A stretch of DNA of 64,000 bases from JACKNG01 sp040220855 (GTDB taxonomy: Bacteria; Pseudomonadota; Gammaproteobacteria; Ga0077536), in the NCBI GenBank assembly GCA_040220855.1, contig JAVJVZ010000044.1, forward strand, positions 67,833 to 131,832, in the 5' to 3' direction. The stretch's first letter is position 1. The number at the start of each line of letters is the position of its first letter. A program made the translations under genes and the position numbers. Below the pieces are notes generated by a model, which saw only the letters and a list, made by a program, of their open reading frames with translations, did not search any database and was not told where the DNA came from. Below, in pieces: positions 26,443 to 34,436 of this stretch.

Positions 26443-27051
26443 ATGACACCGCTCAAGCACCTGCGCGCCTGCGCGCTCGCGCTCCTGCTCGCGGCGCCGC
26501 TCGGCGCCTCGGCGGCCGCAATTACCGGTAACACAACCAGCGTCGAGTTGACCGCGGCCGATGCGCTGGCCAGTCTCGGCGTCGCCGTGCAGCCAGTCGG
26601 CACGGCCTCCCTCGAGGCGGTCGGCCCGACCGCGTTGTTCCCGATCACCGGCGGCAGCGTCGACGACGGCAGCGGCGCGCTGCTGGTCGAGCACGAGGGC
26701 AGCGGACTCAGCCTCGGCGTCGGCACCGACAACATCCTGCTGCTCAACTTCCTCATCGACTCCGCCGCGGCGACCATCTTCGGCGACGTCGTGGTCGTCG
26801 ACGATGTGGCCGGCTCGCTGACCGCCAGCGCGCTGAACGACGTCGACCTGTTCAGCCTCGACAGCAGTCTCAACGTGTTCCTGACCGCCACCGCGGCCGG
26901 CGCGTTGAACGGGCTGTTCGGCACTGCGCTGCCGGCCGGACTCAAGATCGGCGAAGCGAGCCTCGACGTCGCCGTCGTGCCGCTGCCGCCGGCCGTGCTG
27001 CTGCTCGGCTCCGCCGTCGCCGGTATGGCCGCGCTGCGCCGCGCCGCCTGA
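26443..27051 (+). CDS. VPLPA-CTERM sorting-signal protein, exported
   Basis: A 202-residue secreted protein of unknown function. The N-terminus is a signal peptide (LALLLAAPLGASAAA) and the C-terminus a sorting tag: VPLPPAVLLLGSAVAGMAAL followed by a basic RRAA tail. This matches VPLPA-CTERM, a PEP-CTERM variant processed by an exosortase. The middle is a low-complexity, acidic, Cys-free domain rich in Ala, Leu, Val and Asp, as in surface or matrix proteins. AAGGAG at 26429-26434 serves the ATG. No exosortase, polysaccharide or sensor gene is nearby, so the sorting enzyme must be elsewhere. Confidence 0.88.
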   Translation: MTPLKHLRACALALLLAAPLGASAAAITGNTTSVELTAADALASLGVAVQPVGTASLEAVGPTALFPITGGSVDDGSGALLVEHEGSGLSLGVGTDNILLLNFLIDSAAATIFGDVVVVDDVAGSLTASALNDVDLFSLDSSLNVFLTATAAGALNGLFGTALPAGLKIGEASLDVAVVPLPPAVLLLGSAVAGMAALRRAA

Positions 27052-27103
27052 GCCACGTGGCGCACCGCCGTGGGTCGTCTGAGCACGGCCCGCGGCGGTA
27101 TTG

Positions 27104-27116
27104 CCCCACCCTGGGG
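27104..27116. terminator. Hairpin between convergent genes
   Basis: CCCCA (27104-27108) and TGGGG (27112-27116) enclose a CCC loop. A wider inverted repeat, ACCGCCG (27064-27070) with CGGCGGT (27093-27099), lies just before it. Both are between the VPLPA-CTERM gene and the convergent phosphatase gene. Confidence 0.4.
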
Positions 27117-27126
27117 TCAGCGCTCG

Positions 27127-27732
27127 TCAGACGGGGGCGCCGGTGCGGGCACCGTCGGCGAGATGTGCGATACCGGCCAGCTCGAGCACCCGCCACGGCG
27201 GCAGGTGATCGACCACCGTCACCGAGGTATTGGCCACCGTAATGCCCGCGACGAGGTGCGCGCCGGCATCGAGCACCCGCTCGAGGAGCGAACGCAGCAC
27301 CAGGCCGTGAGTGACGACGGCAATGTCGCCTGCGCCGCCATCGGCATGACCCAGCAATTCCTGCCACGCATGGTCGACGCGGTCATCGAACGCCGACCAG
27401 CTCTCACCCTCCGGCGGCACGTAGTCGCGCGCGAAGATATCGAGCTCGCCGAACTCACTGTATGGGCGACCGCGCAGCGCGCCGAAATGGCGCTCACGCC
27501 AGTGCGCGCTCTCGATCAACGGCGCCCGCGTGTGCGCGACGATACGCTCGGCGGTCATGCGGGCGCGCACGTAGTCACTCGAGACGACCAGGCGCAGCGT
27601 TCGTGACCGCAGGCTTGCGCCGAGCGCCTCGGCCTGCGCGATGCCGGCGGCGCCGAGCGGCGTATCGGGAAACTGCACGACGCGGCCGGTATTGAGGTCG
27701 GTCTCGCCATGGCGGATGAGCAGCAGGGCCAT
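27127..27732 (-). CDS. Histidine phosphatase family protein (phosphoglycerate mutase-like)
   Basis: A 201-residue phosphatase or mutase working through a phosphohistidine. The catalytic RHG triplet is in LLIRHGETDLNTG (His8), the partner histidine is in VVTHGLVLRS, and the acid residue is in ERHFGALRGRPYSE. Length and layout fit the cobalamin-pathway alpha-ribazole phosphatase/GpmB-like group. The ATG at 27732 opens directly on MALLLIRHGET, the normal family N-terminus. It follows a 2OG-Fe oxygenase gene by 55 bases on the same strand. The substrate is unknown. Confidence 0.9.
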   Translation of the reverse strand: MALLLIRHGETDLNTGRVVQFPDTPLGAAGIAQAEALGASLRSRTLRLVVSSDYVRARMTAERIVAHTRAPLIESAHWRERHFGALRGRPYSEFGELDIFARDYVPPEGESWSAFDDRVDHAWQELLGHADGGAGDIAVVTHGLVLRSLLERVLDAGAHLVAGITVANTSVTVVDHLPPWRVLELAGIAHLADGARTGAPV

Positions 27733-27787
27733 GGGCGCGTAGTGTACGCGACACCCGCCAGCCGCGTAATGGCGCGTGACGCGATGT

Positions 27788-28456
27788 TCACCGCGGCGGA
27801 TCGAGGTGCCCGTTGACCGAAGCGTTGACACGAAACCAGCCGGCGACGCCGATGCGCGTGCGCGCGGCCGGCAGCACCTCGTGCGGGAACACTTCGCTGA
27901 GAAACACGACCAGCGTGCCAAAAGTCGGTGAAACACGCAGCGGTGCCGTGCCATCGTCCGGGTCGTAGATGACCAGCTCGCCGCCCTGGTCGGGTAACCA
28001 GCCCGGATTGAGATAGGTGACCAGCGACAGCACGCGGTTGGACTGGCCGCGGAACGCATCGAGATGGCGCTTGTAGAAGTCGCCCGCGCTGTAGTGCGTG
28101 AAATGACTCTCGAAAGAGAACAGGCCAAGGAACAGTCGCCGGTTGAGATAGCGTCGCAACGCGCCCGTCCATGCCACCCAGCGCGCCGCGCCGGCATCGT
28201 GGTCGTCGATCCAGGCGATGCGGTTGCGGCGCACGAAGAGATTGGTCGCATGGTCGTCGCCACGCCCGGTGCCGGCTTCGTGGAAGGCGCTCTCGCCGCG
28301 CTGCGCCAGGTCATCGAGCAGGGCCTGCGCCACTGCGGCCGGCAGTGCGTCGGGCAGGACGGCCAGGCCGCGCGACTCGAGCGCTGACGCGATACGCTCG
28401 AACAGCGCATCGTCGGCCGGTGGCAGGCGGCCATGCGTGAGGGCGGAGGAGGTCAT
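27788..28456 (-). CDS. 2-oxoglutarate/Fe(II) oxygenase, prolyl-4-hydroxylase-like
   Basis: A 222-residue dioxygenase of the prolyl-4-hydroxylase superfamily. The metal ligands can be placed at His131 and Asp133 (HLDAF) and His192 (FPHEVLP), followed at the usual distance by Arg199/201 to bind 2-oxoglutarate. The nearby GGELVIYDP segment and the VVFLSE strand fit the double-stranded beta helix. It resembles the bacterial PiuC/YbiX and EGLN-like single-domain proteins acting on a protein or small molecule. It lies upstream of the histidine phosphatase gene on the same strand, which may be co-transcribed. Confidence 0.88.
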   Translation of the reverse strand: MTSSALTHGRLPPADDALFERIASALESRGLAVLPDALPAAVAQALLDDLAQRGESAFHEAGTGRGDDHATNLFVRRNRIAWIDDHDAGAARWVAWTGALRRYLNRRLFLGLFSFESHFTHYSAGDFYKRHLDAFRGQSNRVLSLVTYLNPGWLPDQGGELVIYDPDDGTAPLRVSPTFGTLVVFLSEVFPHEVLPAARTRIGVAGWFRVNASVNGHLDPPR

Positions 28457-28530
28457 GCGGACATTCCCGGCGAGAGCGAGGGCGCTGTATACCCCAGCGC
28501 GCGGTCACCGTCACGCGTTGCGTCGCACTG

Positions 28531-28980
28531 CTACGGGGTCGTCGGCTGGGCGTCGCCGCGAAAGCGTCCCCGCGACCGCCATAGAGCGACCGCCGGCACC
28601 GCGAAGAGCGCCGCCGCGAAGAGCCCCGCCGGCCAGCCGCGCCCATGCTCGTTGACGACGTTCCACACCAGCATCGCGATGACGACCTGGGTGGCATAGA
28701 CCGCGGCCCACGGCCACATCCAGCGCGCCATGCGCCAGAAGCCCCAGGCGCCGAGCGCGTAGATCAGCCAGTGCAGCGGCGCGGTCGCCTTGGCCCACCA
28801 CCCGGTGAGGGCGAACCCGAACCAGATCTCGTGATCGTCGGCGACCGGCTTCACGAAGAGATCGAACGGCAGGTAGACGAATGTCATATAGAGGCAGAAC
28901 CAGAACATCAGGTTCATCCACCACGGCCGGCGCCGCCAGTCGGCACGTGCAGCCGCAAGGTATCCCTCCATCGTCGACAT
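28531..28980 (-). CDS. Four-helix membrane protein, unknown function
   Basis: A 149-residue protein with about four hydrophobic segments: residues 23-43 (the LMFWFCLYMTFVYLPFD region), then about 55-80, 85-108 and 115-135, with many Trp. The ATG at 28980 has GGGAGGC upstream, better than the ATG at 29010. No domain was recognised. It lies on the same strand as the 2OG oxygenase gene and is divergent from a Tat-signal protein gene, with about 120 bases between starts. Confidence 0.7.
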   Translation of the reverse strand: MSTMEGYLAAARADWRRRPWWMNLMFWFCLYMTFVYLPFDLFVKPVADDHEIWFGFALTGWWAKATAPLHWLIYALGAWGFWRMARWMWPWAAVYATQVVIAMLVWNVVNEHGRGWPAGLFAAALFAVPAVALWRSRGRFRGDAQPTTP

Positions 28981-29099
28981 GATTGCCTCCCGGCACCCTG
29001 GCAGGTGCATTGTGCGCGGTCGGCGGACGCCACGCCAGGGCGCGCGCAGGAGCGCGCCCTGGGCTACCCTTGGCGCTCCAGTCCGAGGAGGGAGCCAGC

Positions 29100-29606
29100 A
29101 TGACCATGACCCGTCGCCAGTTGCTCGCGGCCGCCACTGCCGGCGTCACCGCCACGTGGTTGTCCCCACGCGCGCTGCGTGCCGCACCGGCACCGGTTGC
29201 GGTTGCCGCGCTCGACCGCTCGCAGCTCGTCTACGTCTCGCCCATCGTCTCTGGCGGCCGTGACAGCCGCTGCCAGGCCGAGGTGTGGTTCGTCCATCAT
29301 GATGGCGCGGTGCATGTCTGCACGCAGTCCGGCGCCTGGCGCGCCGAGGCCGTGCGGCGTGGTTTCGAGCGCGCGCGCCTGTGGATCGGCGAGTTCGGCG
29401 TGTGGACGCGCGCCGACGGGCGTTACCGCTCCGCACCCTACCTCGAGGCCAGCGCGAGCCTCGTCGAGGACCGCGCCGTGCATGCCGCGGTGCTACCGCT
29501 GTTCGGGGAGAAATACGCCGCCGAGTGGGACCGCTGGGGACCGCGCTTTCGCGACGGTCTCGCCGATGGTTCGCGTGTCCTGCTGCGCTACGACTACGCG
29601 TCCTGA
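29100..29606 (+). CDS. Tat-exported small protein, possible split-barrel flavin-binding fold
   Basis: A 168-residue protein with a twin-arginine signal (MTMTRRQLLAAATAG) and an Ala-rich cleavage region (LRAAPAPVAVAA), so it is exported folded, probably with a cofactor. The mature part (CQAEVWFVHHDGAVHVCTQ, then a WIGEFGVWTRADG segment) resembles the split-barrel fold of PNPOx-like or deazaflavin-type proteins, but no signature is decisive. GAGGAGGGAG just upstream serves the ATG. Its 3' end overlaps the convergent NAD-binding protein gene by 13 bases. Confidence 0.7.
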   Translation: MTMTRRQLLAAATAGVTATWLSPRALRAAPAPVAVAALDRSQLVYVSPIVSGGRDSRCQAEVWFVHHDGAVHVCTQSGAWRAEAVRRGFERARLWIGEFGVWTRADGRYRSAPYLEASASLVEDRAVHAAVLPLFGEKYAAEWDRWGPRFRDGLADGSRVLLRYDYAS

Positions 29607-30511
29607 ACGGGCCGGTCACCCACGCAACGCGCGAGCATGGTATCGAGCGGCGTGAGGCTCACGCCGAGCGTCGCGGCGGCTGCCTGCGGATCGATGGCAT
29701 CGTCGTGATCGAGCACACGCAGCATGTCGCGCGTCACCGGCGCCCGCGCGCGCAGGAGTTCCATTGCCCCGACGAAGGCGAGACCGAGGCCGAGCGGCAG
29801 GGAGTGGATGCGCGGGCGCGTGCCGCAGGCGGCTGCCGCGCGCGCCACCAGCGCAGCGCGCGTCAGCGACTCCGGGCCGGCCAGTTCGAGGACGCCGTTG
29901 ATGGCCGGCTCGACCTCGAGCGCGTGGCGCAGCGCGACCACCACGTCGCCGGCATAGATGGGCTGTTCGAGGCTCTCGCCGCGGAACAGCAACACGCGCT
30001 TCGCACGCGCCCGCCGCGCCAGCGCCTTGCTGGCGCGGTCGCCCTCGCCAAGTACCATCGGCACGCGGATGATGCAGGCAGGGACCGCTGCCTCGAGCAG
30101 CATGTTCTCGACCGCCGCGCGCGCGCGCAGGCAGGCGCTCTCGCTGGCGGCATCGGCGCCGAGGATGCTGAGATAGACGATGCGACGCAGCCCGCTGCGC
30201 GCGGCCGCCTCGAGCAGCGCACGTGCCGGACGCTGATGGGAATCTTCGTAGCGGTTGCCGGGCGTCTCGCGGATGGTACCGATGAGGTGCACCGCGCGCT
30301 CGCAACGCATGGCAAGCGCGGCGACGGCCGTGGCGTCGTGCGGCGCCACCAGGCTCACGTTCAACCCCGGCTTGCCGGCGACGTCACGCTCGAGGCGACG
30401 GCGTGCGCGGGCGCTGCGCACGAGTGCTTCGAGCGGGGTACCGTCGGGCAGGTTGGCGATGAGGCGCCGGCCGAGGTGGCCGTTGGCGCCGGTGACGAGA
30501 ATGCCGCTCAC
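29594..30511 (-). CDS. NAD(P)-binding Rossmann protein (NmrA/atypical SDR type)
   Basis: A 305-residue atypical short-chain dehydrogenase. The N-terminal ILVTGANGHLGRRL is the nucleotide-binding motif with GxxGxxG; AVHLIGTIRE, RIVYLSILGA and IYAGDVVVAL are typical of the complex-I-assembly/NmrA-like group. Active-site Tyr and Lys of classical SDRs are not evident, so it may be a redox sensor or assembly factor rather than an enzyme. It is divergent from a CDP-alcohol phosphatidyltransferase gene, starts being 35 bases apart. Confidence 0.85.
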   Translation of the reverse strand: MSGILVTGANGHLGRRLIANLPDGTPLEALVRSARARRRLERDVAGKPGLNVSLVAPHDATAVAALAMRCERAVHLIGTIRETPGNRYEDSHQRPARALLEAAARSGLRRIVYLSILGADAASESACLRARAAVENMLLEAAVPACIIRVPMVLGEGDRASKALARRARAKRVLLFRGESLEQPIYAGDVVVALRHALEVEPAINGVLELAGPESLTRAALVARAAAACGTRPRIHSLPLGLGLAFVGAMELLRARAPVTRDMLRVLDHDDAIDPQAAAATLGVSLTPLDTMLARCVGDRPVQDA

Positions 30512-30546
30512 GCGTGCCCGCCCCGCGCGGCCGAGGCCCGCCGCCG

Positions 30547-31068
30547 ATGAGCAGCGCGCTCACGCTGCCGAACGCACTCAGCCTCGGCCGGCTGCTGCTG
30601 ACGCTGCCGCTGGCGTGGGCACTGGCCGAGAATCGTCCGGTCGTCGGCATCCCGCTGTTCGCACTCGCAGTTGCCAGCGACCTGCTCGATGGCCGCCTCG
30701 CGCGTGCGCGCGGGCAGACCACCCGCCTCGGCACGCTGCTCGATCATGGCGCCGACGCCTGCCTGGTCGTCACGCTCAGCGCCGGCGCCGCCATGCTCGG
30801 CCTGTTGCCGGCAGCGCTCGCACCGCTCATTGCATTCGCCTTCGTGCAATACGTGCTCGACTCGCGTGTGATCGACGGGGCCCCGCTCAAGGGCTCGCGC
30901 CTCGGGCGGTGGAACGGTATCGCCTACTACGTCGCTGCCGGCGGCGCGCTCGCCGCACGCCATCTCGGCAGCCCGCCGGCGCTGGTCGGCATACTGCACG
31001 TGCTCGGTTGGCTGCTCGTCGCGAGCACGCTCCTCTCGATTGCCGCACGCCTGCGCGCGATCCGCTGA
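30547..31068 (+). CDS. CDP-alcohol phosphatidyltransferase family protein
   Basis: Membrane enzyme that swaps CMP for an alcohol on a CDP-alcohol, as in phospholipid synthesis. The full signature DGx2ARx8Gx3Dx3D is present, with Asp48, Gly49, Ala52-Arg53, Gly62, Asp66 and Asp70. At 173 residues with about five helices it has the size of PgsA/PssA-type proteins, but substrate specificity cannot be read. The ATG at 30547 is chosen because the first helix (LTLPNALSLGRLLLTL) follows at once. It is followed 8 bases later by the convergent membrane-protein gene. Confidence 0.88.
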   Translation: MSSALTLPNALSLGRLLLTLPLAWALAENRPVVGIPLFALAVASDLLDGRLARARGQTTRLGTLLDHGADACLVVTLSAGAAMLGLLPAALAPLIAFAFVQYVLDSRVIDGAPLKGSRLGRWNGIAYYVAAGGALAARHLGSPPALVGILHVLGWLLVASTLLSIAARLRAIR

Positions 31069-31076
31069 CGCCATCG

Positions 31077-32105
31077 TCACGCGCGCTCCTCCGTCGCACC
31101 CGGCGTCGGCGCGGTCGCGAACAGCTCGCGATTGGCGAGCGGCAGGAAGAGCAAACCGATCAATGCATTGAACAGGACGAAGAAGGTGTGCATGACAAGG
31201 CTGAAAGCGCCCACCTCGGGATAGTCGGGGAACAGCACCGTCCACAGCAGCAGCGCGCCGGCATGGAATGGCAGCGGCAGCGCGGCGGCGAGAAAGATAA
31301 CGGGCAGGAAGGCGAGCATCTGGCCGAACGCCACGTCGACATTGAAGAGGTCGAGCGCGAACGTGTACACGACCACCGCGCCGAGCAGGTTGGGCGCCTT
31401 GAACAGTACCACCAGCGCGTAGTCGCGCAGGCGCGCGCGGCGGAACGCGCGCGCGAGCTGACGCTCGCGCAGGCTTGAGTGCGGCCACAGGTGGCCACGG
31501 AAGTAGGCGACGTGAAACGGGAAATAGAGTGCGGCGACGACATAGACCGCGGGCAGGATGCGCGCCAGCGGCAGCTGGGTGGAGGCAGCGACGACGAGAT
31601 CGTAGTAGAGCATCGTGCCAACAGCCGAGAACAGCAACAGCTGGTAGACCTCCATCATGCCGAGCAGGATCATGCTGGAGAGTGCCTGCCAGCCGGGGAC
31701 GGCGTGCCGTCGCCACAGGTAGAGCGTGATGGCGCCCTTGCCGACCTGCTCGTTGAGCAGCGAGAGGATGTAGGCGCTCGCGCGGATGGGCAGCATGTGG
31801 CGGAAGCGGAAATCGGGCGCGTTGAACCAGCGCACCACGCGCCAGGTCACGTGTGCATCGACGAGGAAGAAGAAGCACGAGTACGGCACCATCAACGCCA
31901 GCCAGGCAAGCCAGTCGGCATCGCCGAAGAAGCGTGCGAGATAGGCGAAGGCGCCGATGCCTTCGCGCGCCGCGGCGAGATCGATCTTGCGGAAGACGAG
32001 CCAGAAACAGCCGGCCGCAAGGAACCAGGTAGCGACGCGTGCGAGCCGTGCCCGCAGCGCGCCGCCCTGCGTCCTGCCGCCGTGCCTGCCCGCGTCACTG
32101 CTCAT
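31077..32105 (-). CDS. Multi-spanning membrane protein, LPG-synthase-TM/UPF0104-like
   Basis: About 343 residues with seven to eight hydrophobic segments. The overall layout (an N-terminal helix, a conserved central YILSLLNEQVGKGAITLYLW stretch and repeated FLP and LLG helices) recalls the lysylphosphatidylglycerol-synthetase transmembrane domain and UPF0104 proteins, thought to move lipids. I cannot name the family with certainty. Two ATGs are possible (32123 and 32105), neither with a strong ribosome site. It converges on the CDP-alcohol phosphatidyltransferase, hinting at a shared lipid theme. Confidence 0.72.
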   Translation of the reverse strand: MSSDAGRHGGRTQGGALRARLARVATWFLAAGCFWLVFRKIDLAAAREGIGAFAYLARFFGDADWLAWLALMVPYSCFFFLVDAHVTWRVVRWFNAPDFRFRHMLPIRASAYILSLLNEQVGKGAITLYLWRRHAVPGWQALSSMILLGMMEVYQLLLFSAVGTMLYYDLVVAASTQLPLARILPAVYVVAALYFPFHVAYFRGHLWPHSSLRERQLARAFRRARLRDYALVVLFKAPNLLGAVVVYTFALDLFNVDVAFGQMLAFLPVIFLAAALPLPFHAGALLLWTVLFPDYPEVGAFSLVMHTFFVLFNALIGLLFLPLANRELFATAPTPGATEERA

Positions 32106-32153
32106 GGGCAGTGACGATAGCATGGCGCGGAGCGCGTTCGGCTCCGGGTGTTC

Positions 32154-33374
32154 TCAGGCCAGCCAGCGATGGGTCGGCGCGCACATCTCGGCGATCGGCA
32201 GGCCGTTGCTGCAGGCATCACGGCAGGGCTCGCCCGAGCAGGCCAGGCACGGGGCCGCGTTCGCACCGACACGCGCGTACTCGTCGCGCGCGAACGCGAG
32301 ATCCTCGTAATCCGTCGCATACATGCGTGTACGCAGCACGTTGGAGATGTCCACGCCGTAGGGGCAGGCATCGGCGCAGTCGTTGCACGCGTGCCGGCAG
32401 TAGGTCATGCCGTTCGCCTGCGCGTAGCGGAACAGGAGATCCAGGTCGCCCGCAGCAAGCGCGCTGGCGCCGGAAGCGCCGAGGTACTCGTCGATGTCGG
32501 CGGTGGATTTCATCGTCACGATCAGGGCATCGACGTGTTCGTTCGACAACACCCAGCGGAACGCCGCCTGGGCGAAGGTACCCTGCGCCGTCTCGTAGGC
32601 ACGCAGATCGTTCAGGCGCGCACCCATGAGCGTCTTCATCACCACCGTGCCGATGTCCTTTGCCTTGGCCTTGGCGAGCACGCGCGGCAGGTCGGGCTGC
32701 ATGGCGACGTAGTTGAACGAGCGCGTGAACTGTTCGTAGAACGCCGGATCCTGGCCGAAGTTGTAGGCGCACAGGATCACGTCGACCATGTCGGTATCGA
32801 TGGCGTAGTCGAGACACTCGATGAGATGACCGGCGTGCCCTGACATACCCGCGAAACGGATCTTGCCCTGGGTCCTGGCCTGCTCGACGAAGGCATGCCA
32901 TTCCGGGCTCTTCAGGCGTTCGATGTCGTTGACCGCGTGTGCCATGTAGATGTCGATGCGATCGGTCTGCAGGCGCCGCAGCGATTCGTCGAGTTCCGCC
33001 ATCATGCGCGCCGCTGGCCAGTCCGCCTCGCCTTCGACTTTCGATACCAGTACGACCTCGTCGCGCACGCCTTTCAGCGCGCGACCGAGCACCCGCTCGG
33101 CATCGCCGCCGGTGTAACCATAAGCCGAGTCGAAGTAGTTGATGCCGCGATCGAGGGCGTGGTGTACGAGCGCTTCCTGCCCTTCGCGCAGGCGGCTCGA
33201 ACCGAAGGAGATGTCGGAGATCTCGAGACCGGTGCGCCCGAGTCGTCGATAGGCCTGTACGCGCGGCGCCCCGCTGGCGGCGGGCAGCAATCCGGGGGCC
33301 AGGCTGGCGGCAGCGCCGGTCGCCGCGCCGAGGCGCAGGAAGCGGCGGCGGGCGGGGGATTTCGGATCGGACAT
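32154..33374 (-). CDS. Tat-exported aldo/keto reductase with C-terminal 4Fe-4S domain
   Basis: A 406-residue protein with a twin-arginine signal (SPARRRFLRLGAATG), an aldo/keto reductase barrel (FDSAYGYTGG, VVLVSKVEGE, IYMAHAVND) and a C-terminal cysteine cluster: CRHACNDCADACP looks like a 4Fe-4S site, followed by CLACSGEPCRDAC. AKR-ferredoxin fusions are known as a cytoplasmic/predicted oxidoreductase group, but the Tat signal places this one outside the inner membrane, where NADPH is scarce. The ATG at 33374 has GGAGGGAAG upstream. It lies downstream of an M48 protease gene on the same strand. Substrate unknown. Confidence 0.88.
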   Translation of the reverse strand: MSDPKSPARRRFLRLGAATGAAASLAPGLLPAASGAPRVQAYRRLGRTGLEISDISFGSSRLREGQEALVHHALDRGINYFDSAYGYTGGDAERVLGRALKGVRDEVVLVSKVEGEADWPAARMMAELDESLRRLQTDRIDIYMAHAVNDIERLKSPEWHAFVEQARTQGKIRFAGMSGHAGHLIECLDYAIDTDMVDVILCAYNFGQDPAFYEQFTRSFNYVAMQPDLPRVLAKAKAKDIGTVVMKTLMGARLNDLRAYETAQGTFAQAAFRWVLSNEHVDALIVTMKSTADIDEYLGASGASALAAGDLDLLFRYAQANGMTYCRHACNDCADACPYGVDISNVLRTRMYATDYEDLAFARDEYARVGANAAPCLACSGEPCRDACSNGLPIAEMCAPTHRWLA

Positions 33375-33475
33375 GCTGTGCTTCCCTCCGGCTGGGGCCG
33401 CCACGCGGCGGGCGGCGTGAACAGGCGCCCCAGACTACGCCGGCCGCCGCGCGGCGTCGAGGGCGCGGCGCCGCC

Positions 33476-34270
33476 TCAGCGCGCGGCGCGCGCCTGCTCG
33501 TAGAACGGCATCATCTGCGGCACCAGCTCGGTGAGCGCGGCCTGGCGCGTGGCGGGATGCGGGTGGGTACTGAGGAACTGCGGCTGCGAGCGGCTGCCGA
33601 GCGCGCCCATCTTCTCCCACAGCGTGACCGCCGCGCGCGGGTCGTAACCGGCCTTGGCCGCCAGCTCGATGCCGATGCGATCGGCCTCGGTCTCCATCGA
33701 GCGGCTGTTCGGCAACGACACGGCGAGCGCGGCGAGCAGCGCGCTCCCCTGCATGGCGAGCCCGGAGCCGGTCGCAACGCCCACCGTCTGCACGCCGACA
33801 TTGGTCGCCGCGGCTACCGACATCTTCTCGACCGAGTGCTTGGCCAGCGCATGGGCGAGCTCGTGCGCGAGAACCTGGGCGAGTTCGTCGTCGCTCGGCT
33901 CGAGCTGCTGTACCAGGCCGCTGTAGAGCGCCATCTTGCCGCCTGCCATGGCCCATGCATTGACCGTTTTCGGATCGTCGATGATGGTCATCTCCCAGTT
34001 CCAGTCGCGCGTGTCGGGGCGCATCACGACTGCTTGGGCCTTGATACGCTCGACGATGGCATCGACCCGGCGCTCGAGCGCCGGGTCGTTGTTCAGCTTG
34101 TTCTCCTCCGCGAGTGGCGTGAGCATCTCGCTGTAGGCCTGCTTCGACGCCGCTATGGCGCTCGACTCCGGGAACACCATGAGCTGCGTGCGGCCGGTGG
34201 GACTCGTCGCGCAGGCGGCCAGGAGCAGGCACCCGAACGTGATGGCGAAGGATTTGACGACGGCTTTCAA
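33476..34270 (-). CDS. M48 family zinc metalloprotease, lipoprotein
   Basis: Periplasmic protease of the BepA/YcaL/LoiP type that helps quality control of outer-membrane proteins. The zinc motif HELAH is at His136-His140, and the third ligand lies in SMETEADRIG. The N-terminus is a lipoprotein signal (FGCLLLAACATSP). The TTG at 34270 is the best start: it precedes the signal peptide and has GGAGAGG 6 bases upstream, while the ATG far upstream (34462) would add an unrelated region. At 264 residues it lacks the TPR domain of BepA, so it resembles LoiP/YcaL. Confidence 0.88.
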   Translation of the reverse strand: MKAVVKSFAITFGCLLLAACATSPTGRTQLMVFPESSAIAASKQAYSEMLTPLAEENKLNNDPALERRVDAIVERIKAQAVVMRPDTRDWNWEMTIIDDPKTVNAWAMAGGKMALYSGLVQQLEPSDDELAQVLAHELAHALAKHSVEKMSVAAATNVGVQTVGVATGSGLAMQGSALLAALAVSLPNSRSMETEADRIGIELAAKAGYDPRAAVTLWEKMGALGSRSQPQFLSTHPHPATRQAALTELVPQMMPFYEQARAAR

Positions 34271-34436
34271 GACTGGCCTCTCCGTGCTGGTGCGGTGTGC
34301 GGCACATTGTGCCGCAGATGCCGCCAAAGCTTGAGTGCAGCGGCGCCGCCCTGCGCCGCGCCCGCCCGTGTCGCTTGAGACCGGCCGGCATCCGAAAGGT
34401 TGCGCAGCGTCGCGCTCGGCGCGCCGGGTGGCGCGC

